From the NCBI RefSeq assembly GCF_007859865.1, contig NZ_SJPI01000003.1, forward strand, positions 682,001-746,000: a DNA stretch of 64,000 bases, in the 5' to 3' direction. The position numbers and the translations under genes were made by a program. Below the pieces are notes generated by a model. That model saw only the letters and a program-made list of their open reading frames with translations. It was not told the DNA's origin and did no database searches. Source of the DNA: Rubripirellula amarantea. Its GTDB lineage: Bacteria; Planctomycetota; Planctomycetia; Pirellulales; Pirellulaceae. Shown in pieces: positions 19,201 through 28,568 of this stretch; positions within the stretch are counted from its first letter, which is position 1; each line of letters begins with the position of its first letter.

Positions 19201-22200
19201 ACGGTGACGTTTGCCGATGGCGAAACAACTCAAACAATTACGATCGACGTCGCAGGCGATACGACTGTCGAATTGGATGAAACGTTCACCGTCACCTTGA
19301 GTAATCCGTCTACCGATGCGGTGGTCACGATTGCATCTGCCGACGGCTCGATTACCAACGATGATGTTCCTTTAGGTGCAACGCTTGCGATCGCCGCGAC
19401 GACCGCAGACCAAGATGAGGGAGACGCTACGTCGACATCGTTCACGTTCACGGTAACGCGAGCCGATTCGACGACGGGGACCACAACCGTTGATTTTGCG
19501 GTCACGGGAAGCGGAACCGACCCGGCCAGCGAAGATGATTTCGTCGGCGCTGCATTCCCGACCGGGACGGTGACATTCGCTGATGGTGAAACGCTGCAAA
19601 CCATTACGATCGACGTGGCTGCCGATGTGGTAGAGGAAATGGATGAAACCTTTACCGTCACTCTTAGCAATCCGTCCACGGATGCTGTGATTACCGATGC
19701 GACGGCCACGGGGTCGATACGAAACGACGATATTGCACCAAGCCCTACGCTTACCATCGCGGCTGATTCAGCCGATCAAGACGAAGGTGATTTAAGTGCT
19801 ACGTCATTTTCCTTTATTGTCACGCGATCAGACTACACCACGGGCACCACTACTGTCGACTATGCCGTCACCGGGACTGGCACAGACCCTGCCGACGCCC
19901 AGGACTTCTTCGGCGGCACATTGCCGACGGGGACGGTAACCTTTGCCGATGGCGAAGCGACTCAGGTTATCCTGATCGACGTCGCGGGAGACGCCGTTGT
20001 GGAAATGGATGAAACCTTTACGATCGCGCTCAGCAACCCTTCTGCTGGCGCAACCATTACCACCGCGATCGAAACCGGCATCATCCGCAATGACGATGTC
20101 GCTCCGTCAGCCACGCTGACCATCGCGACTGACGCAGCCGATCAAGATGAAGGCGATGCTGGTGACACGTCCTTTACCTTCACGGTTACTCGAGCAGATT
20201 CGACAACCGGCACCACCACGGTCGACTATGCAATCAGTGGAAGTGGAACATCACCAGCCGATGCCGACGATTTTACCGGGGCGACATTGCCTTCCGGTAC
20301 GGTGACGTTCGCAGACGGTGAAACGACCCAAACGATAACAATCGACGTCGCGGGTGACGCAATTTTCGAGATGGATGAAACTTTCACCGTCACGTTGAGC
20401 AACCCTTCGTCGGATGCCACGATTACAACCGCCACTGCGGACGCGGTGATCCTAAATGACGACGCCGCCCCCGACGCAACGCTTGCCATTGCCGCCAACA
20501 ATGACAGTCAGTTGGAAGGGGACGCCGGTGCAACGTCGTTCACATTCACCGTCACCCGAGCAGTCAACGTTACCGGAAGCACAACGGTCGAGTATGCCGT
20601 GACCAGTGCGGGAACGAATCCGGTCAGCGATGACGACTTCGCCGGCGGTTCACTGCCGATTGGGACCGTGACGTTTGCAGATGGCGAAACGACACAAATG
20701 ATCACTGTTAACGTAGCTGGCGACTCTACTGTCGAGACGGATGAAGCCTTCTTGATCACATTGCTTAACCCGTCCACCGGGTCGACCATCATTACGCCGT
20801 CCGCGTCCGCGACGATTTTGAATGATGATGTATCCGAAGGCTCTACGATTAGGATCGCTGCGGAAAGTGCTGACATCGATGAAGGTGATTCAGACAGTAC
20901 ATCGTTCACATTTACACTCACGCGAGGCGCCGACACGGCCGAAGTAACGACGGTTGACTATGTCGTCGTCGGCAACGGCACTTCGCCCGCAACGGCTGAT
21001 GACTTTCTAGGCGGTTCCTTCCCGTCGGGAACCGTCACGTTTGCCGCTGGCGAAACGACGCAAACGATCACGATTGACGTTACCGGTGACACCACCATTG
21101 AACCGGACGAAGGTTTCTTGGTTCGATTGAGTAATTCGTCCTCGAACACAACGTTGATCACGGATGCCGCGTTCGGCACGATTCTTAACGATGATATGGT
21201 ACTAGTCCCGTCGCTTGCCATCAGCGCGGATAACGCAAGTCAAGACGAAGGCAACTCGGAATCGACTTCCTTTACGTTTACGGTCACGCGATCAGTGTTG
21301 ACCGATGGAATCACAACCGTTGACTACACCGTTAGCGGCGACGGAAGCGACCCCACTGATGAAGCAGATTTCGCGGGCAATGAGTTCCCCAGCGGAACCA
21401 TTACGTTCGCCGACGGTGAAACCACGCAGTCCATCACGATTGACATTGCCGGTGACACTGCAATTGAAATGAATGAGCGATTTGCAGTCACCCTAAGTAA
21501 TCCATCGGGTGACGCAGAGATTATTACAGCATCGGTTAGTGCAACGATACTCAACGACGACGATCCACCCGGTGCTACGCTTTCAATCGCGTCGGACGCC
21601 GACATTCAAAGCGAAGGAAATTCGGGGACCACTCCATTTTCTTTCACCGTGACTCGAGGTTCTGTGACCACGGGAACAACTACGGTGGATTATGCCGTCA
21701 CCGGAAACGGTTCTGACCCAGCCAGCGCTGAAGATTTTGTTGGCGGTGTATTGCCAAGTGGCACTGTCATGTTCGCCGATGGCGAGACGACACAAACCAT
21801 CACGATTAACGTCGCCGGGGATTTGGAACTTGAAGTCGACGAATCGTTCGTCGTGACCCTTAGCAATGCCTCTGGTGATGCGTTAATCACGACCGATTCT
21901 GCTGCGACAATCATCGGCAATGACGATATCAACCTCGCCATCGCGACCGACAACGCAGATCAGAACGAAGGCAATTCCGGCATCACCGACTTTACATTTA
22001 CCGTCACTCGTTCCGGCTCGATCACGGGCGTCACGACGGTGGCGTACGGAGTCGACCTCGCCGGGACCGATGTCGTAAGTTCTGACGATTTCGCCGACAA
22101 TGCTATACCCAACGGGATCGTCACGTTCGCAGCGGGCGAGTCAACCAAGACGATCACTATCGGAATCGTTGGCGATACGACATTTGAACCAGACGAAGAG

Positions 22201-24939
22201 TTTGTAGTTCGGCTCAACAGTCCATCGGACAATGCCAGCATCACGACCGATACGGCGTCCGCAGTGGTTCGCAATGATGACGAAGCAGCCACGGTAACGT
22301 TAGCCATTGCAGCCGACAGCGACAACCAAGACGAGGGGAACGAAGGCGTGACCCCGTTCACGTTCACCGTCACTCGCGGATTGTCGACCGCTGGCGTCAC
22401 AACGGTTGACTACGTTGTCGCCGGAAGCGGCATCACACCCGCTGATGCCGACGATTTCGAAGGTGGCGTCCTGCCATCAGGAACGATCACGTTTGCTGCG
22501 GGAGAAACCACTCAGACGATTACCGTCAATGTGACTGGCGACACGACTATTGAACCCGATGAAACCTTCACGGTGACGTTAACTAATCCACCCAGCGACA
22601 CCGACCTGACGACCAGCGAAGCTACCAGCAGAATTCGCAACGATGATGTCGATGCGGGGCTAACTTTGGCGATCGCTGGTGACAATGCCGACCAAGATGA
22701 GGGAGACGTTGACTCGACTGCGTTCACGTTTATCGTCACTCTGTCCACACCGTCGACCGGCACCACAACCGTTGACTACGCCGTCACGGGAAGCGGCTCA
22801 AACCCCGCTGATTCGAACGATTTTGCTGACACCATTTTGCCCAGCGGGACGGTGACCTTCGCCGATGGTGAAACGACTCAAACGATTACGGTGAATGTCA
22901 CCGGCGACACATCGATTGAGATGGACGAAGTTTTCACGCTCACGCTAAGCAATCCTTCCTCCGGCACGTCGATTTCAACCGCAACAGCCGAGGGGACCAT
23001 CCGAAACGATGATGTTCCTCCTGGTGCAACTGTCGCCATCGCGGCGGACGATGCGGATAACGATGAAGGTGACGCCGACACCACCGCGTTTACTTTTGTG
23101 GTCACCCGAGGGGCTCAGACAACGGGAACCACATCGGTCGACTACACCGTTTCGGCCAGCGGAACCAATGCGGCCAGCAGCGATGATTTTGTTGATGGCG
23201 TTTTCGCGACCGGTACCGTCACCTTTGCTGATGGCGAAACCACACAAGCGATTTCGGTGGAAGTGTTGGGCGACACGGTTGTCGAAAACGACGAAACGTT
23301 TACCGTCACGCTAAGCAATCCCTCGGGCGACACGATCATTATCGCTGCTTCCGCAGACGGCATCATTCGCAACGACGATGTAATCGTGACGCCCAATCCA
23401 ACCTTGTCGGTGGCCGCGTCCAATGCACAACAAGACGAAGGAGATTCGGGCACCACTTCGTTTACTTTTACGGTAACGCGAGCTGATGCAACGACGGGAA
23501 CGACCACCGTTGACTACATCGTCACCGGTAGCGGCACTTCACCCGCTAACGCTGACGATTTCCTTGACGCTGAATTCCCCAGTGGCACCGTTACATTCGC
23601 CGATGGCGAGACGTCTCAGACGATCACGATTTCGGTAGCTGGCGACACCACGATCGAAGCCGACGAAGGATTCACCGTAACGCTAAGCAACCCTTCCTCG
23701 GAAGCGACCATTGTCACCGATACGGCAACCGGCTTAATTGTGAACGACGATGAAGATGTGGTCGCACTCGCTACGCTGGCAATCACATCGCTTCAAGCAG
23801 ACCGCGCCGAGGGTGATGCCGGCCAGACTGACTTTACCTTCACGGTGACTCGAAGCGGAAACCTAAACGTCGCGGCATCGGCCGAAGTGTCAGTGAGCGG
23901 TGCGGGTGCGAACCCAACTGATGCCGACGACTTTGGCGGAACGTTTCCGGTGACGACGGTTCAGTTTGCCGCGGGCGAAACCAGCCAAATCGTGACCATC
24001 ACGGCGAGCGGCGACAATGACGTCGAAGCTGACGAACGATTTTCGGTGACGCTTTCCAATCCCAGCGAGGGTGCGACCATCACGACCGCTGCCGCCGAAG
24101 GTGTCATTCGCGACGACGACCGTCCGCAGCGGGAAACCCGAATCATGGTTCCGTCTTTGGTTGCCCGGGCACATATCATTCCCGGCGACAGTCTCCCGAC
24201 CGCAATTATCTTCCAAGCGTTGACCGACACCATCGTGACGGTGACGCCGATTGATTTTGCTACCGCGGGCGAAACCATTCGAATACTAGATGGCGATGTA
24301 CAACCCATCAGCGAAATGATCAATGGCATCGCCACGGCTACCGTGAACGCGGGCGGCCTTTATGCGATCGTGTTTGAGCCTCAATCCACTGATCGCATCT
24401 ATTCGGTGCAATCGTCAAACGGCTATGAAGCACTTTCGCACTTCCCCGGGACAAACATCCTGCAACCGACTGACACCACGGCGGATGGTCAGACCACCGC
24501 ACGCGATGCGTTGGTCATCATCAATTCCATTGCCCGCCAATCCAGTGGCGAGGGCGAGCAAGTTGCCAGCCAAGCAAGCATGTTCTTAGACGTCAATCGC
24601 GATTCAAACATCAGTGCGCTGGATGCATTGCTTGTCGTCAATCATTTGGCTCGCCAATCAACTTCAGTGGATTCGTTTAGTCAGTTCCCCGTTCCCGAAG
24701 GTGAGATTGCATCCATCGGTTCCGTGTCGCAGGCTGACCCCGCGTCGGTCGATGCGTTGATCAACAGCGGCGACGTTGGTGGTGTCGCGAGTTTCGACAA
24801 CGATGATTCTCTGCCATCGTATCCCGCTTCGACTGCGTTGGCCGGTGATTCAACGGACGTGGCGATCAACGAAATGGACTTTGGGGCGGACCAAGAAATC
24901 AGCGATGCCGACGTCTCCTTGTTGTCGGCCGTCAATTAG
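16258..24939 (+). CDS. Giant Calx-beta surface protein with beta-helix, CHRD and dockerin domains
   Basis: This 2893-residue protein is probably exported and cell-surface bound. Residues 37-44 are LEDRRVLA, the motif common at the N-terminus of large planctomycete exported proteins, followed by a CSLREA-like segment (ISLREALQASN, 61-71). Residues about 100-370 and 500-790 are Gly/Asn-rich parallel beta-helix repeats of the polymorphic outer membrane type (GGGIFN, GGGLWN). A CHRD domain (about 374-500, GAHIHIG and GGGEIRGQI) is nested between them. Residues about 795-2620 hold fifteen Calx-beta repeats of about 121 residues (DQDEGD, FTFTVTR, TVTFADGETTQTI), which bind calcium. A dockerin-like pair (TADGQTTARDALVIIN and VNRDSNISALDALLVVN) lies at about 2739-2800. 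Likely roles are adhesion or matrix. Confidence 0.92.
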   Translation: MFARQPVSMGKPHRNSTAVGTRNRLRSKFRSLLGERLEDRRVLASYVVDTAEDVVADDGMISLREALQASNTNAVVNADTIAGEAGPDIVDTITFASGLSQITLSSQLTISDAVAISLGDATDVTISGNFASRIFSIDIGTIFTIPNEVSIDGLTLIEGVADIGGAILVNRLQELTLNDVTIQTSEATGNESTEGGGALFNDGGIVTITNSTFEDNVASGTSGSGGAIFNAEIGTLSVTDSIIRNNVANRAGGRIEDNSGSGFGTTLDGVTLSGNMAGPAGFAAPGNGGGLHVTGTADVEVIGSTIDANFAASEGGGLWNDSGTMTISTDSVITNNIAAGMGADQGGGGVFNAGGIIDIFDTMVTNNVAAGAAAFSLSGDQENPAVITDAFGDALLIYDAEAQTLRVDIYVEGIELTDDTALPELSGAHIHIGDVGVNGAVEINFGTNGWVNDGAGIRLRLDDVAVPSANLDAILTGGAYVNIHSSDNGGGEIRGQIVFPSPMGSGGGIFNDQGEVTATNSVISSNVASRAGGGIENNDGVVALTNVSLDNNTAGPTGIASPGNGGGLHTSGPGSVTIIDSSVSGNISALEGGGLWNSATGTMTIERSTIAANTSIDGGGVFNLGDTGSTSITNSTIAANTATGLGGGIAIQDGTVNLTSVTIAANTAAIGGGIGVANGTVTSINSIIGTNTATTGPDISGSITSNGNNIVGDTTDATIVNSASSDLLDTDPVIGTLADNSGPTQTIELLAGSPAIDAGVLAGLDVDQRGQARPQGSEADIGAFEGTGTVSTDDAIFSIAATTADQDEGDTGVTAFTFTVTRSVNTVGASSVDFAVEGTGTSPADATDFENMELTTGTLDFADGETTMTITVNVVGDTATEADDTFNVVLSNPSVGSQVDTTATSALATIRNDDLASGPTLEIAAETSDQDEGDADATSFTFTVTRANSTTGTTTVDFAVVGSGTTPAAADDFTGGVLPTGTVTFADGETTQTITIDVAGDTTVELDETFTVTLSNPSTDAVVTIASADGSITNDDVPLGATLAIAATTADQDEGDATSTSFTFTVTRADSTTGTTTVDFAVTGSGTDPASEDDFVGAAFPTGTVTFADGETLQTITIDVAADVVEEMDETFTVTLSNPSTDAVITDATATGSIRNDDIAPSPTLTIAADSADQDEGDLSATSFSFIVTRSDYTTGTTTVDYAVTGTGTDPADAQDFFGGTLPTGTVTFADGEATQVILIDVAGDAVVEMDETFTIALSNPSAGATITTAIETGIIRNDDVAPSATLTIATDAADQDEGDAGDTSFTFTVTRADSTTGTTTVDYAISGSGTSPADADDFTGATLPSGTVTFADGETTQTITIDVAGDAIFEMDETFTVTLSNPSSDATITTATADAVILNDDAAPDATLAIAANNDSQLEGDAGATSFTFTVTRAVNVTGSTTVEYAVTSAGTNPVSDDDFAGGSLPIGTVTFADGETTQMITVNVAGDSTVETDEAFLITLLNPSTGSTIITPSASATILNDDVSEGSTIRIAAESADIDEGDSDSTSFTFTLTRGADTAEVTTVDYVVVGNGTSPATADDFLGGSFPSGTVTFAAGETTQTITIDVTGDTTIEPDEGFLVRLSNSSSNTTLITDAAFGTILNDDMVLVPSLAISADNASQDEGNSESTSFTFTVTRSVLTDGITTVDYTVSGDGSDPTDEADFAGNEFPSGTITFADGETTQSITIDIAGDTAIEMNERFAVTLSNPSGDAEIITASVSATILNDDDPPGATLSIASDADIQSEGNSGTTPFSFTVTRGSVTTGTTTVDYAVTGNGSDPASAEDFVGGVLPSGTVMFADGETTQTITINVAGDLELEVDESFVVTLSNASGDALITTDSAATIIGNDDINLAIATDNADQNEGNSGITDFTFTVTRSGSITGVTTVAYGVDLAGTDVVSSDDFADNAIPNGIVTFAAGESTKTITIGIVGDTTFEPDEEFVVRLNSPSDNASITTDTASAVVRNDDEAATVTLAIAADSDNQDEGNEGVTPFTFTVTRGLSTAGVTTVDYVVAGSGITPADADDFEGGVLPSGTITFAAGETTQTITVNVTGDTTIEPDETFTVTLTNPPSDTDLTTSEATSRIRNDDVDAGLTLAIAGDNADQDEGDVDSTAFTFIVTLSTPSTGTTTVDYAVTGSGSNPADSNDFADTILPSGTVTFADGETTQTITVNVTGDTSIEMDEVFTLTLSNPSSGTSISTATAEGTIRNDDVPPGATVAIAADDADNDEGDADTTAFTFVVTRGAQTTGTTSVDYTVSASGTNAASSDDFVDGVFATGTVTFADGETTQAISVEVLGDTVVENDETFTVTLSNPSGDTIIIAASADGIIRNDDVIVTPNPTLSVAASNAQQDEGDSGTTSFTFTVTRADATTGTTTVDYIVTGSGTSPANADDFLDAEFPSGTVTFADGETSQTITISVAGDTTIEADEGFTVTLSNPSSEATIVTDTATGLIVNDDEDVVALATLAITSLQADRAEGDAGQTDFTFTVTRSGNLNVAASAEVSVSGAGANPTDADDFGGTFPVTTVQFAAGETSQIVTITASGDNDVEADERFSVTLSNPSEGATITTAAAEGVIRDDDRPQRETRIMVPSLVARAHIIPGDSLPTAIIFQALTDTIVTVTPIDFATAGETIRILDGDVQPISEMINGIATATVNAGGLYAIVFEPQSTDRIYSVQSSNGYEALSHFPGTNILQPTDTTADGQTTARDALVIINSIARQSSGEGEQVASQASMFLDVNRDSNISALDALLVVNHLARQSTSVDSFSQFPVPEGEIASIGSVSQADPASVDALINSGDVGGVASFDNDDSLPSYPASTALAGDSTDVAINEMDFGADQEISDADVSLLSAVN
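17377..17757 (+). other. CHRD domain nested within the beta-helix
   Basis: Within the giant surface protein, this segment (FSLSGDQENPAV to GGGEIRGQIVF) matches the CHRD domain, first named in chordin and common in bacterial secreted proteins. It interrupts the run of GGGIFN beta-helix repeats, which resume directly after it. Confidence 0.75.
18640..24120 (+). repeat. Fifteen tandem Calx-beta coding repeats
   Basis: Each repeat of about 363 bases encodes one Calx-beta domain, starting with a variant of TLAIAADxADQDEGD and ending with a variant of IRNDD. I counted fifteen by this opening motif. Repeats 2-5 and 12-14 look most alike; the last (TLAITSLQADRAEGD) is the most diverged. Confidence 0.88.
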
Positions 24940-24967
24940 CATGAAGCCCAGCGAACAGAGTTCGCGT

Positions 24968-25546
24968 TTACCGACCGGATACTCGCTCGGGCCAGTGAGA
25001 AGGAATCAGACGCACATCGCCTTCTTGCGGCCCTGCGATCTTTCGGGAATCGCGCACGTAGTCGTGGCAATCAACGCATGTTTTCGTCATGCCCAAGTAG
25101 GTGAACGTGACACCCTCGTGGTTCCTCTGGCTAGCCAGACTTTCGAGTTGAATACATTGGCGTCGAAAGGTTTGGCTGAAGTGCTCGTAAACTTCATCGC
25201 GTGCCCGTGGCCATTCGGCTGCTTCGCTGATTCGTTTCATTTGCCGTGCTCCTTCTGCAATCTTGTCGAAGTCTCGCCGCAACAATCCTTCCATCACTTC
25301 GTGCGACGATTCCAGCTTTAATCGCATCAACGATCCTGGCACTTTTGTCGTTGGCGTGACAGCGCTCAAAGTCGGCTTGCGACGATTCGAATCGTCTTGA
25401 ACGGTGCCAAGTTGGGCCTCACCGGGGGCCTTGGAAAGTCCGTCGATGGGCGACTGGGCGTGAAGGTACGTGACGACACCGCTGCCCAGTGCGGCAACCA
25501 ATGCGAACGCTGTGGAACATCCCAATAATGCAATTCGTCGACTCAT
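24968..25546 (-). CDS. Periplasmic c-type cytochrome, single C-terminal heme
   Basis: This 192-residue protein has an uncleaved or cleavable N-terminal hydrophobic segment (LLGCSTAFALVAALGSGVV) and one heme-binding motif CVDCH at residues 157-161. The helical region before it (MRLKLESSHEVMEGLLRRDFDKIAEGARQ is part of it, about 74-102) and the C-terminal position of the heme resemble cytochrome c-prime/c556-like four-helix bundles. It should carry electrons or bind a small ligand in the periplasm. The start at 25546 (MSRRIALLG) was chosen because it places the hydrophobic segment at the N-terminus; the frame is open to 25708. It converges on the giant surface protein gene with 28 bases between stops. 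Confidence 0.83.
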   Translation of the reverse strand: MSRRIALLGCSTAFALVAALGSGVVTYLHAQSPIDGLSKAPGEAQLGTVQDDSNRRKPTLSAVTPTTKVPGSLMRLKLESSHEVMEGLLRRDFDKIAEGARQMKRISEAAEWPRARDEVYEHFSQTFRRQCIQLESLASQRNHEGVTFTYLGMTKTCVDCHDYVRDSRKIAGPQEGDVRLIPSHWPERVSGR

Positions 25547-26039
25547 AAGCTTGTCGCCTTCCTCGATTGATCTTCTTTCCAACCCAAACCGGAAAATCAG
25601 AACCGGTTGCACGATTGCCATCGACCACGTTGATGGGCATCTTGCATGGGTTTTGTCGAATCTGCATACATTTTCGCAATCTGAACCATTCTCGTGCCTC
25701 AGCGACACACCTTGGGACGATCCGCACAGGGGTTTGTAAGGTTTGATGGTTCCGACTAAGGCGAGCCACCAACCGCGACGCTGCCTTGCAGGAGAGCGAA
25801 CTCGTTGATTGGCAAGGCGTCAAACTATCCAGAGATTCCGATTTTAGGAGGCGAAAGACGCCCGACTAAAGAGAAAATGGGCTTCTCGCTATCAATGTAC
25901 GATCGATGTACTACAATCCGGTATCCCGTTAGGCGGACCAATACTCAGGAACTCTAGGCAAGTTTCTGAATTGGTTACGGACTCTTATTTGGTGGGTCTT
26001 CGTTGACCCGTATTTCGCATCTTTTGAGATCCGTGATCT
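25547..26039. other. Intergenic region between divergent genes
   Basis: These 493 bases separate the cytochrome c gene from the plus-strand ATP-grasp operon and should contain both promoters. There is a small hairpin near the operon start (gggtc 25994-25998 with gaccc 26005-26009). I see no gene, repeat array or recognisable operator. Confidence 0.5.
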
Positions 26040-27557
26040 ATGTCTATGAACCAGTCACAAAATCAGTCCACTGCAGGTTTGGCTACCGGTTCAGGCAATG
26101 CCTTGGGCGCGTACCAAACTCAGGGATTTTTTGACGAGATCGTGGATCCGCGTGGCGTTGCTCGCCCGGAAGCTCAAAATCTGCTGAATCTGATCAGCCA
26201 AATGCCCGCCGGCGAATTGATGCGGCGGCAAAAAGCGATCGAGAAATCGCTTTTCCAAATGGGCATTACGTTCACGGTCTACAGCGACGAAGCCGGCACG
26301 GAAAAGATCATGCCGTTCGACGTCGTCCCTCGGATCATTTCCGGGATCGTCTGGAACCATATCGAAGCTGGCTTGAAGCAACGCATTCGTGCCCTGAATA
26401 TGTTCTTGACGGACATCTACTCGAAACAAGCGATTGTTCAAGAAGGCATCCTGCCAAAGGAACTGATTGACTCCGCCGCGACGTTCTTGCCACAGTGCAT
26501 GGGGCTAAAGCCTTTTAACGATGTTTGGTGTCATGTCACCGGCACCGACCTTGTGCGAGACGACACCGGCGCGTTCTACGTTCTAGAAGACAACCTGCGT
26601 TGCCCATCAGGCGCGTCGTATGTGTTGCAAAACCGGTTCTTGATGAAAAAGAACTTCCCGCAACTCTTCCAAGCATCCAGCGTTCGCCCGGTAAGCGATT
26701 ACCCGGCTCACCTTTACGAGATGCTATGTGAGATGGCACCACCGACGGTTGAGAACCCCACCGTCGTTGTGTTGTCGCCGGGTGTTTACAACAGCGCTTA
26801 CTACGAACACTCGTTCTTTGCTCTGCAGATGGGCGTCGAGTTGGTGGAGGGTCGGGATCTCATCGTCAAGAACGACTTTGTCTACATGCGTACCACCGAC
26901 GGTTTGCAAAAGGTCGACATGATCTATCGGCGAATCGACGACATTTTTCTCGACCCCGAAGTGTTCCGCAAAGATTCAGTGCTAGGCGTCGCTGGACTAA
27001 TGCGTGCGTATCGTGCTGGCAACGTGTCGCTAGCTAATGCCCCGGGCACCGGCGTCGCGGACGACAAAGTCATCTATGCCTATGTCCCCGACATGATTGA
27101 ATACTATTTGGGCGAGAAGCAAATACTGCCCAACGTGCCAACTTACGTTTGCTTACGAGACGACGATCGCAAGTACGTCTTGGAACACATGGACGAGTTG
27201 GTAATCAAAGCGGCAAACGAATCGGGCGGTTACGGAATTTTGATCGGTCCCCATTCGACGAAAACTGAGCGGGACGCCTACGCTGCGAAGATCAAAGAAA
27301 ATCCACGAAACTTTGTGGCTCAGCCGACGCTATCTCTCTCGCGAGTTCCGACCGTGGTGGGCGAATCTCTGGAAGGACGACACGTTGACTTGCGCCCATA
27401 TGTGCTTTGTTGTCGGGACGACGTTTGGGTCATGCCCGGTGGGCTGACGCGCGTTGCCCTTCGTAAAGGCTCATTGGTCGTTAACTCATCGCAGGGTGGC
27501 GGCAGCAAAGACACCTGGGTTCATGCCGACGCTGGCCAGGCGGTAGCGGAACTTTAA
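26040..27557 (+). CDS. Circularly permuted ATP-grasp protein (DUF404/DUF407 type)
   Basis: This 505-residue protein belongs to the circularly permuted ATP-grasp type 2 family. Recognisable blocks are YSDEAGTEKIMPFDVVPRII, FYVLEDNLRCPSGASYVLQNR, YNSAYYEHSFFALQMG-VELVEGRDL, ANAPGTGVADDKVIYAYVPDMI, and the C-terminal glycine-rich ANESGGYGILIG with the QPTLSLSRVPT block. Such enzymes are predicted ATP-dependent carboxylate-amine ligases forming peptide-like bonds. It is the first gene of a three-gene plus-strand operon with alpha-E and transglutaminase-DUF2126 genes, an arrangement conserved in many bacteria. The product of this predicted pathway is not known. The ATG at 26040 was used; a second ATG at 26046 is equally possible. 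Confidence 0.92.
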   Translation: MSMNQSQNQSTAGLATGSGNALGAYQTQGFFDEIVDPRGVARPEAQNLLNLISQMPAGELMRRQKAIEKSLFQMGITFTVYSDEAGTEKIMPFDVVPRIISGIVWNHIEAGLKQRIRALNMFLTDIYSKQAIVQEGILPKELIDSAATFLPQCMGLKPFNDVWCHVTGTDLVRDDTGAFYVLEDNLRCPSGASYVLQNRFLMKKNFPQLFQASSVRPVSDYPAHLYEMLCEMAPPTVENPTVVVLSPGVYNSAYYEHSFFALQMGVELVEGRDLIVKNDFVYMRTTDGLQKVDMIYRRIDDIFLDPEVFRKDSVLGVAGLMRAYRAGNVSLANAPGTGVADDKVIYAYVPDMIEYYLGEKQILPNVPTYVCLRDDDRKYVLEHMDELVIKAANESGGYGILIGPHSTKTERDAYAAKIKENPRNFVAQPTLSLSRVPTVVGESLEGRHVDLRPYVLCCRDDVWVMPGGLTRVALRKGSLVVNSSQGGGSKDTWVHADAGQAVAEL

Positions 27558-27617
27558 AAGCGAATTCCATCCTACCTCCCTTCTCTCAATTAGTCTCCTC
27601 GCAACCCTCCATCAAAG

Positions 27618-28568
27618 ATGCTCTCCCGCGTAGCTGAATCAATTTATTGGATGAGCCGGCAAATCGAACGTGCCGAGAACTTGGCACGGTTTCTCGAAGT
27701 TACTCACAACTTGATCCTCGATCAGCCTGAAAATCTGCTCAATCCTTGGAAGCCCTTAGTCCAAGTCACCGCCGACAACGAAGCGTTTGACGAGCGTTTT
27801 AAAGAAGCGAACGCTGATACGGTGACCCAGTTCTTGGCCTTTGATGACACTTACGTGAATTCAATGTTGTCATCGCTTCGCCAAGCGAGAGAAAACGCCA
27901 GGGGTGTTCGCGAGTCGCTTTCGTCCGAAGCGTTTGAACAGATCAATGACTTTTACCGGTTTGTGCGTGATGCATCGAACCAAGCGTCCTTAGAATCGCC
28001 CAACGATTTCTTCGATGCCGTTCGACGAATCGCGATCCAATGGACCGGCGTTCTCGATAGCACTATGCCTCGCGACATGGGATGGCACTTCGCAAACGTC
28101 GGACGACTGCTCGAGCGAGCCGACAAGACGTCACGCATTTTGGATGTGAAGTATTTCAACATCCTTCCGCAGGTGGATGATGTGGGCACTGCAATAGACG
28201 ATTTGCAGTGGTCGGCGCTTCTGTCCGCGATAAGTGGTGTCGAAGCCTACCGTCGCCAACATCACTTGATTAGCATCGAACACGTGGTTGAGTTCTTTCT
28301 ATTCAATCATCGTTTTCCACGCTCGATCACATTTTGCTTGTTTGGAATGTGTGAATCACTCGCGGAGATCCAAGGTTTTTCGAACTCAGATTCTGAACAT
28401 ACAACCTTGCCGCTTGCGAAAGCGCTGCACGATCGGCTCGTCAGCACGGACGTCCAACAAGTCCTCTCGACAGGCATGCACCAATTCATCGATTCATTGC
28501 AAACTGAACTAAACCAAATTGGTGCAGCGATGAATCATGATTACTTTCATTCAGCTGTTCCTTCATGA
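27618..28568 (+). CDS. Alpha-E domain protein (DUF403)
   Basis: This 316-residue all-helical protein begins with MLSRVAESIYWMSRQIERAENLARFLEVTHN, which is the family signature (MLSRVAxxLYWMxRYxERAEN). Alpha-E proteins almost always sit beside circularly permuted ATP-grasp genes and are thought to be their partners, possibly supplying or binding the substrate; no reaction has been assigned that I know of. It lies 60 bases after the ATP-grasp gene, and its stop overlaps the start of the next gene (ATGA), so translation is probably coupled. In the convergent cluster nearby the same domain is fused to an ATP-grasp domain. Confidence 0.93.
   Translation: MLSRVAESIYWMSRQIERAENLARFLEVTHNLILDQPENLLNPWKPLVQVTADNEAFDERFKEANADTVTQFLAFDDTYVNSMLSSLRQARENARGVRESLSSEAFEQINDFYRFVRDASNQASLESPNDFFDAVRRIAIQWTGVLDSTMPRDMGWHFANVGRLLERADKTSRILDVKYFNILPQVDDVGTAIDDLQWSALLSAISGVEAYRRQHHLISIEHVVEFFLFNHRFPRSITFCLFGMCESLAEIQGFSNSDSEHTTLPLAKALHDRLVSTDVQQVLSTGMHQFIDSLQTELNQIGAAMNHDYFHSAVPS

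Noticed and set aside
16557-24335. Many long minus-strand frames under the giant surface protein
   Set aside because: They are shadows of the repetitive, biased coding strand; products are Ser/Val-rich with no domain.
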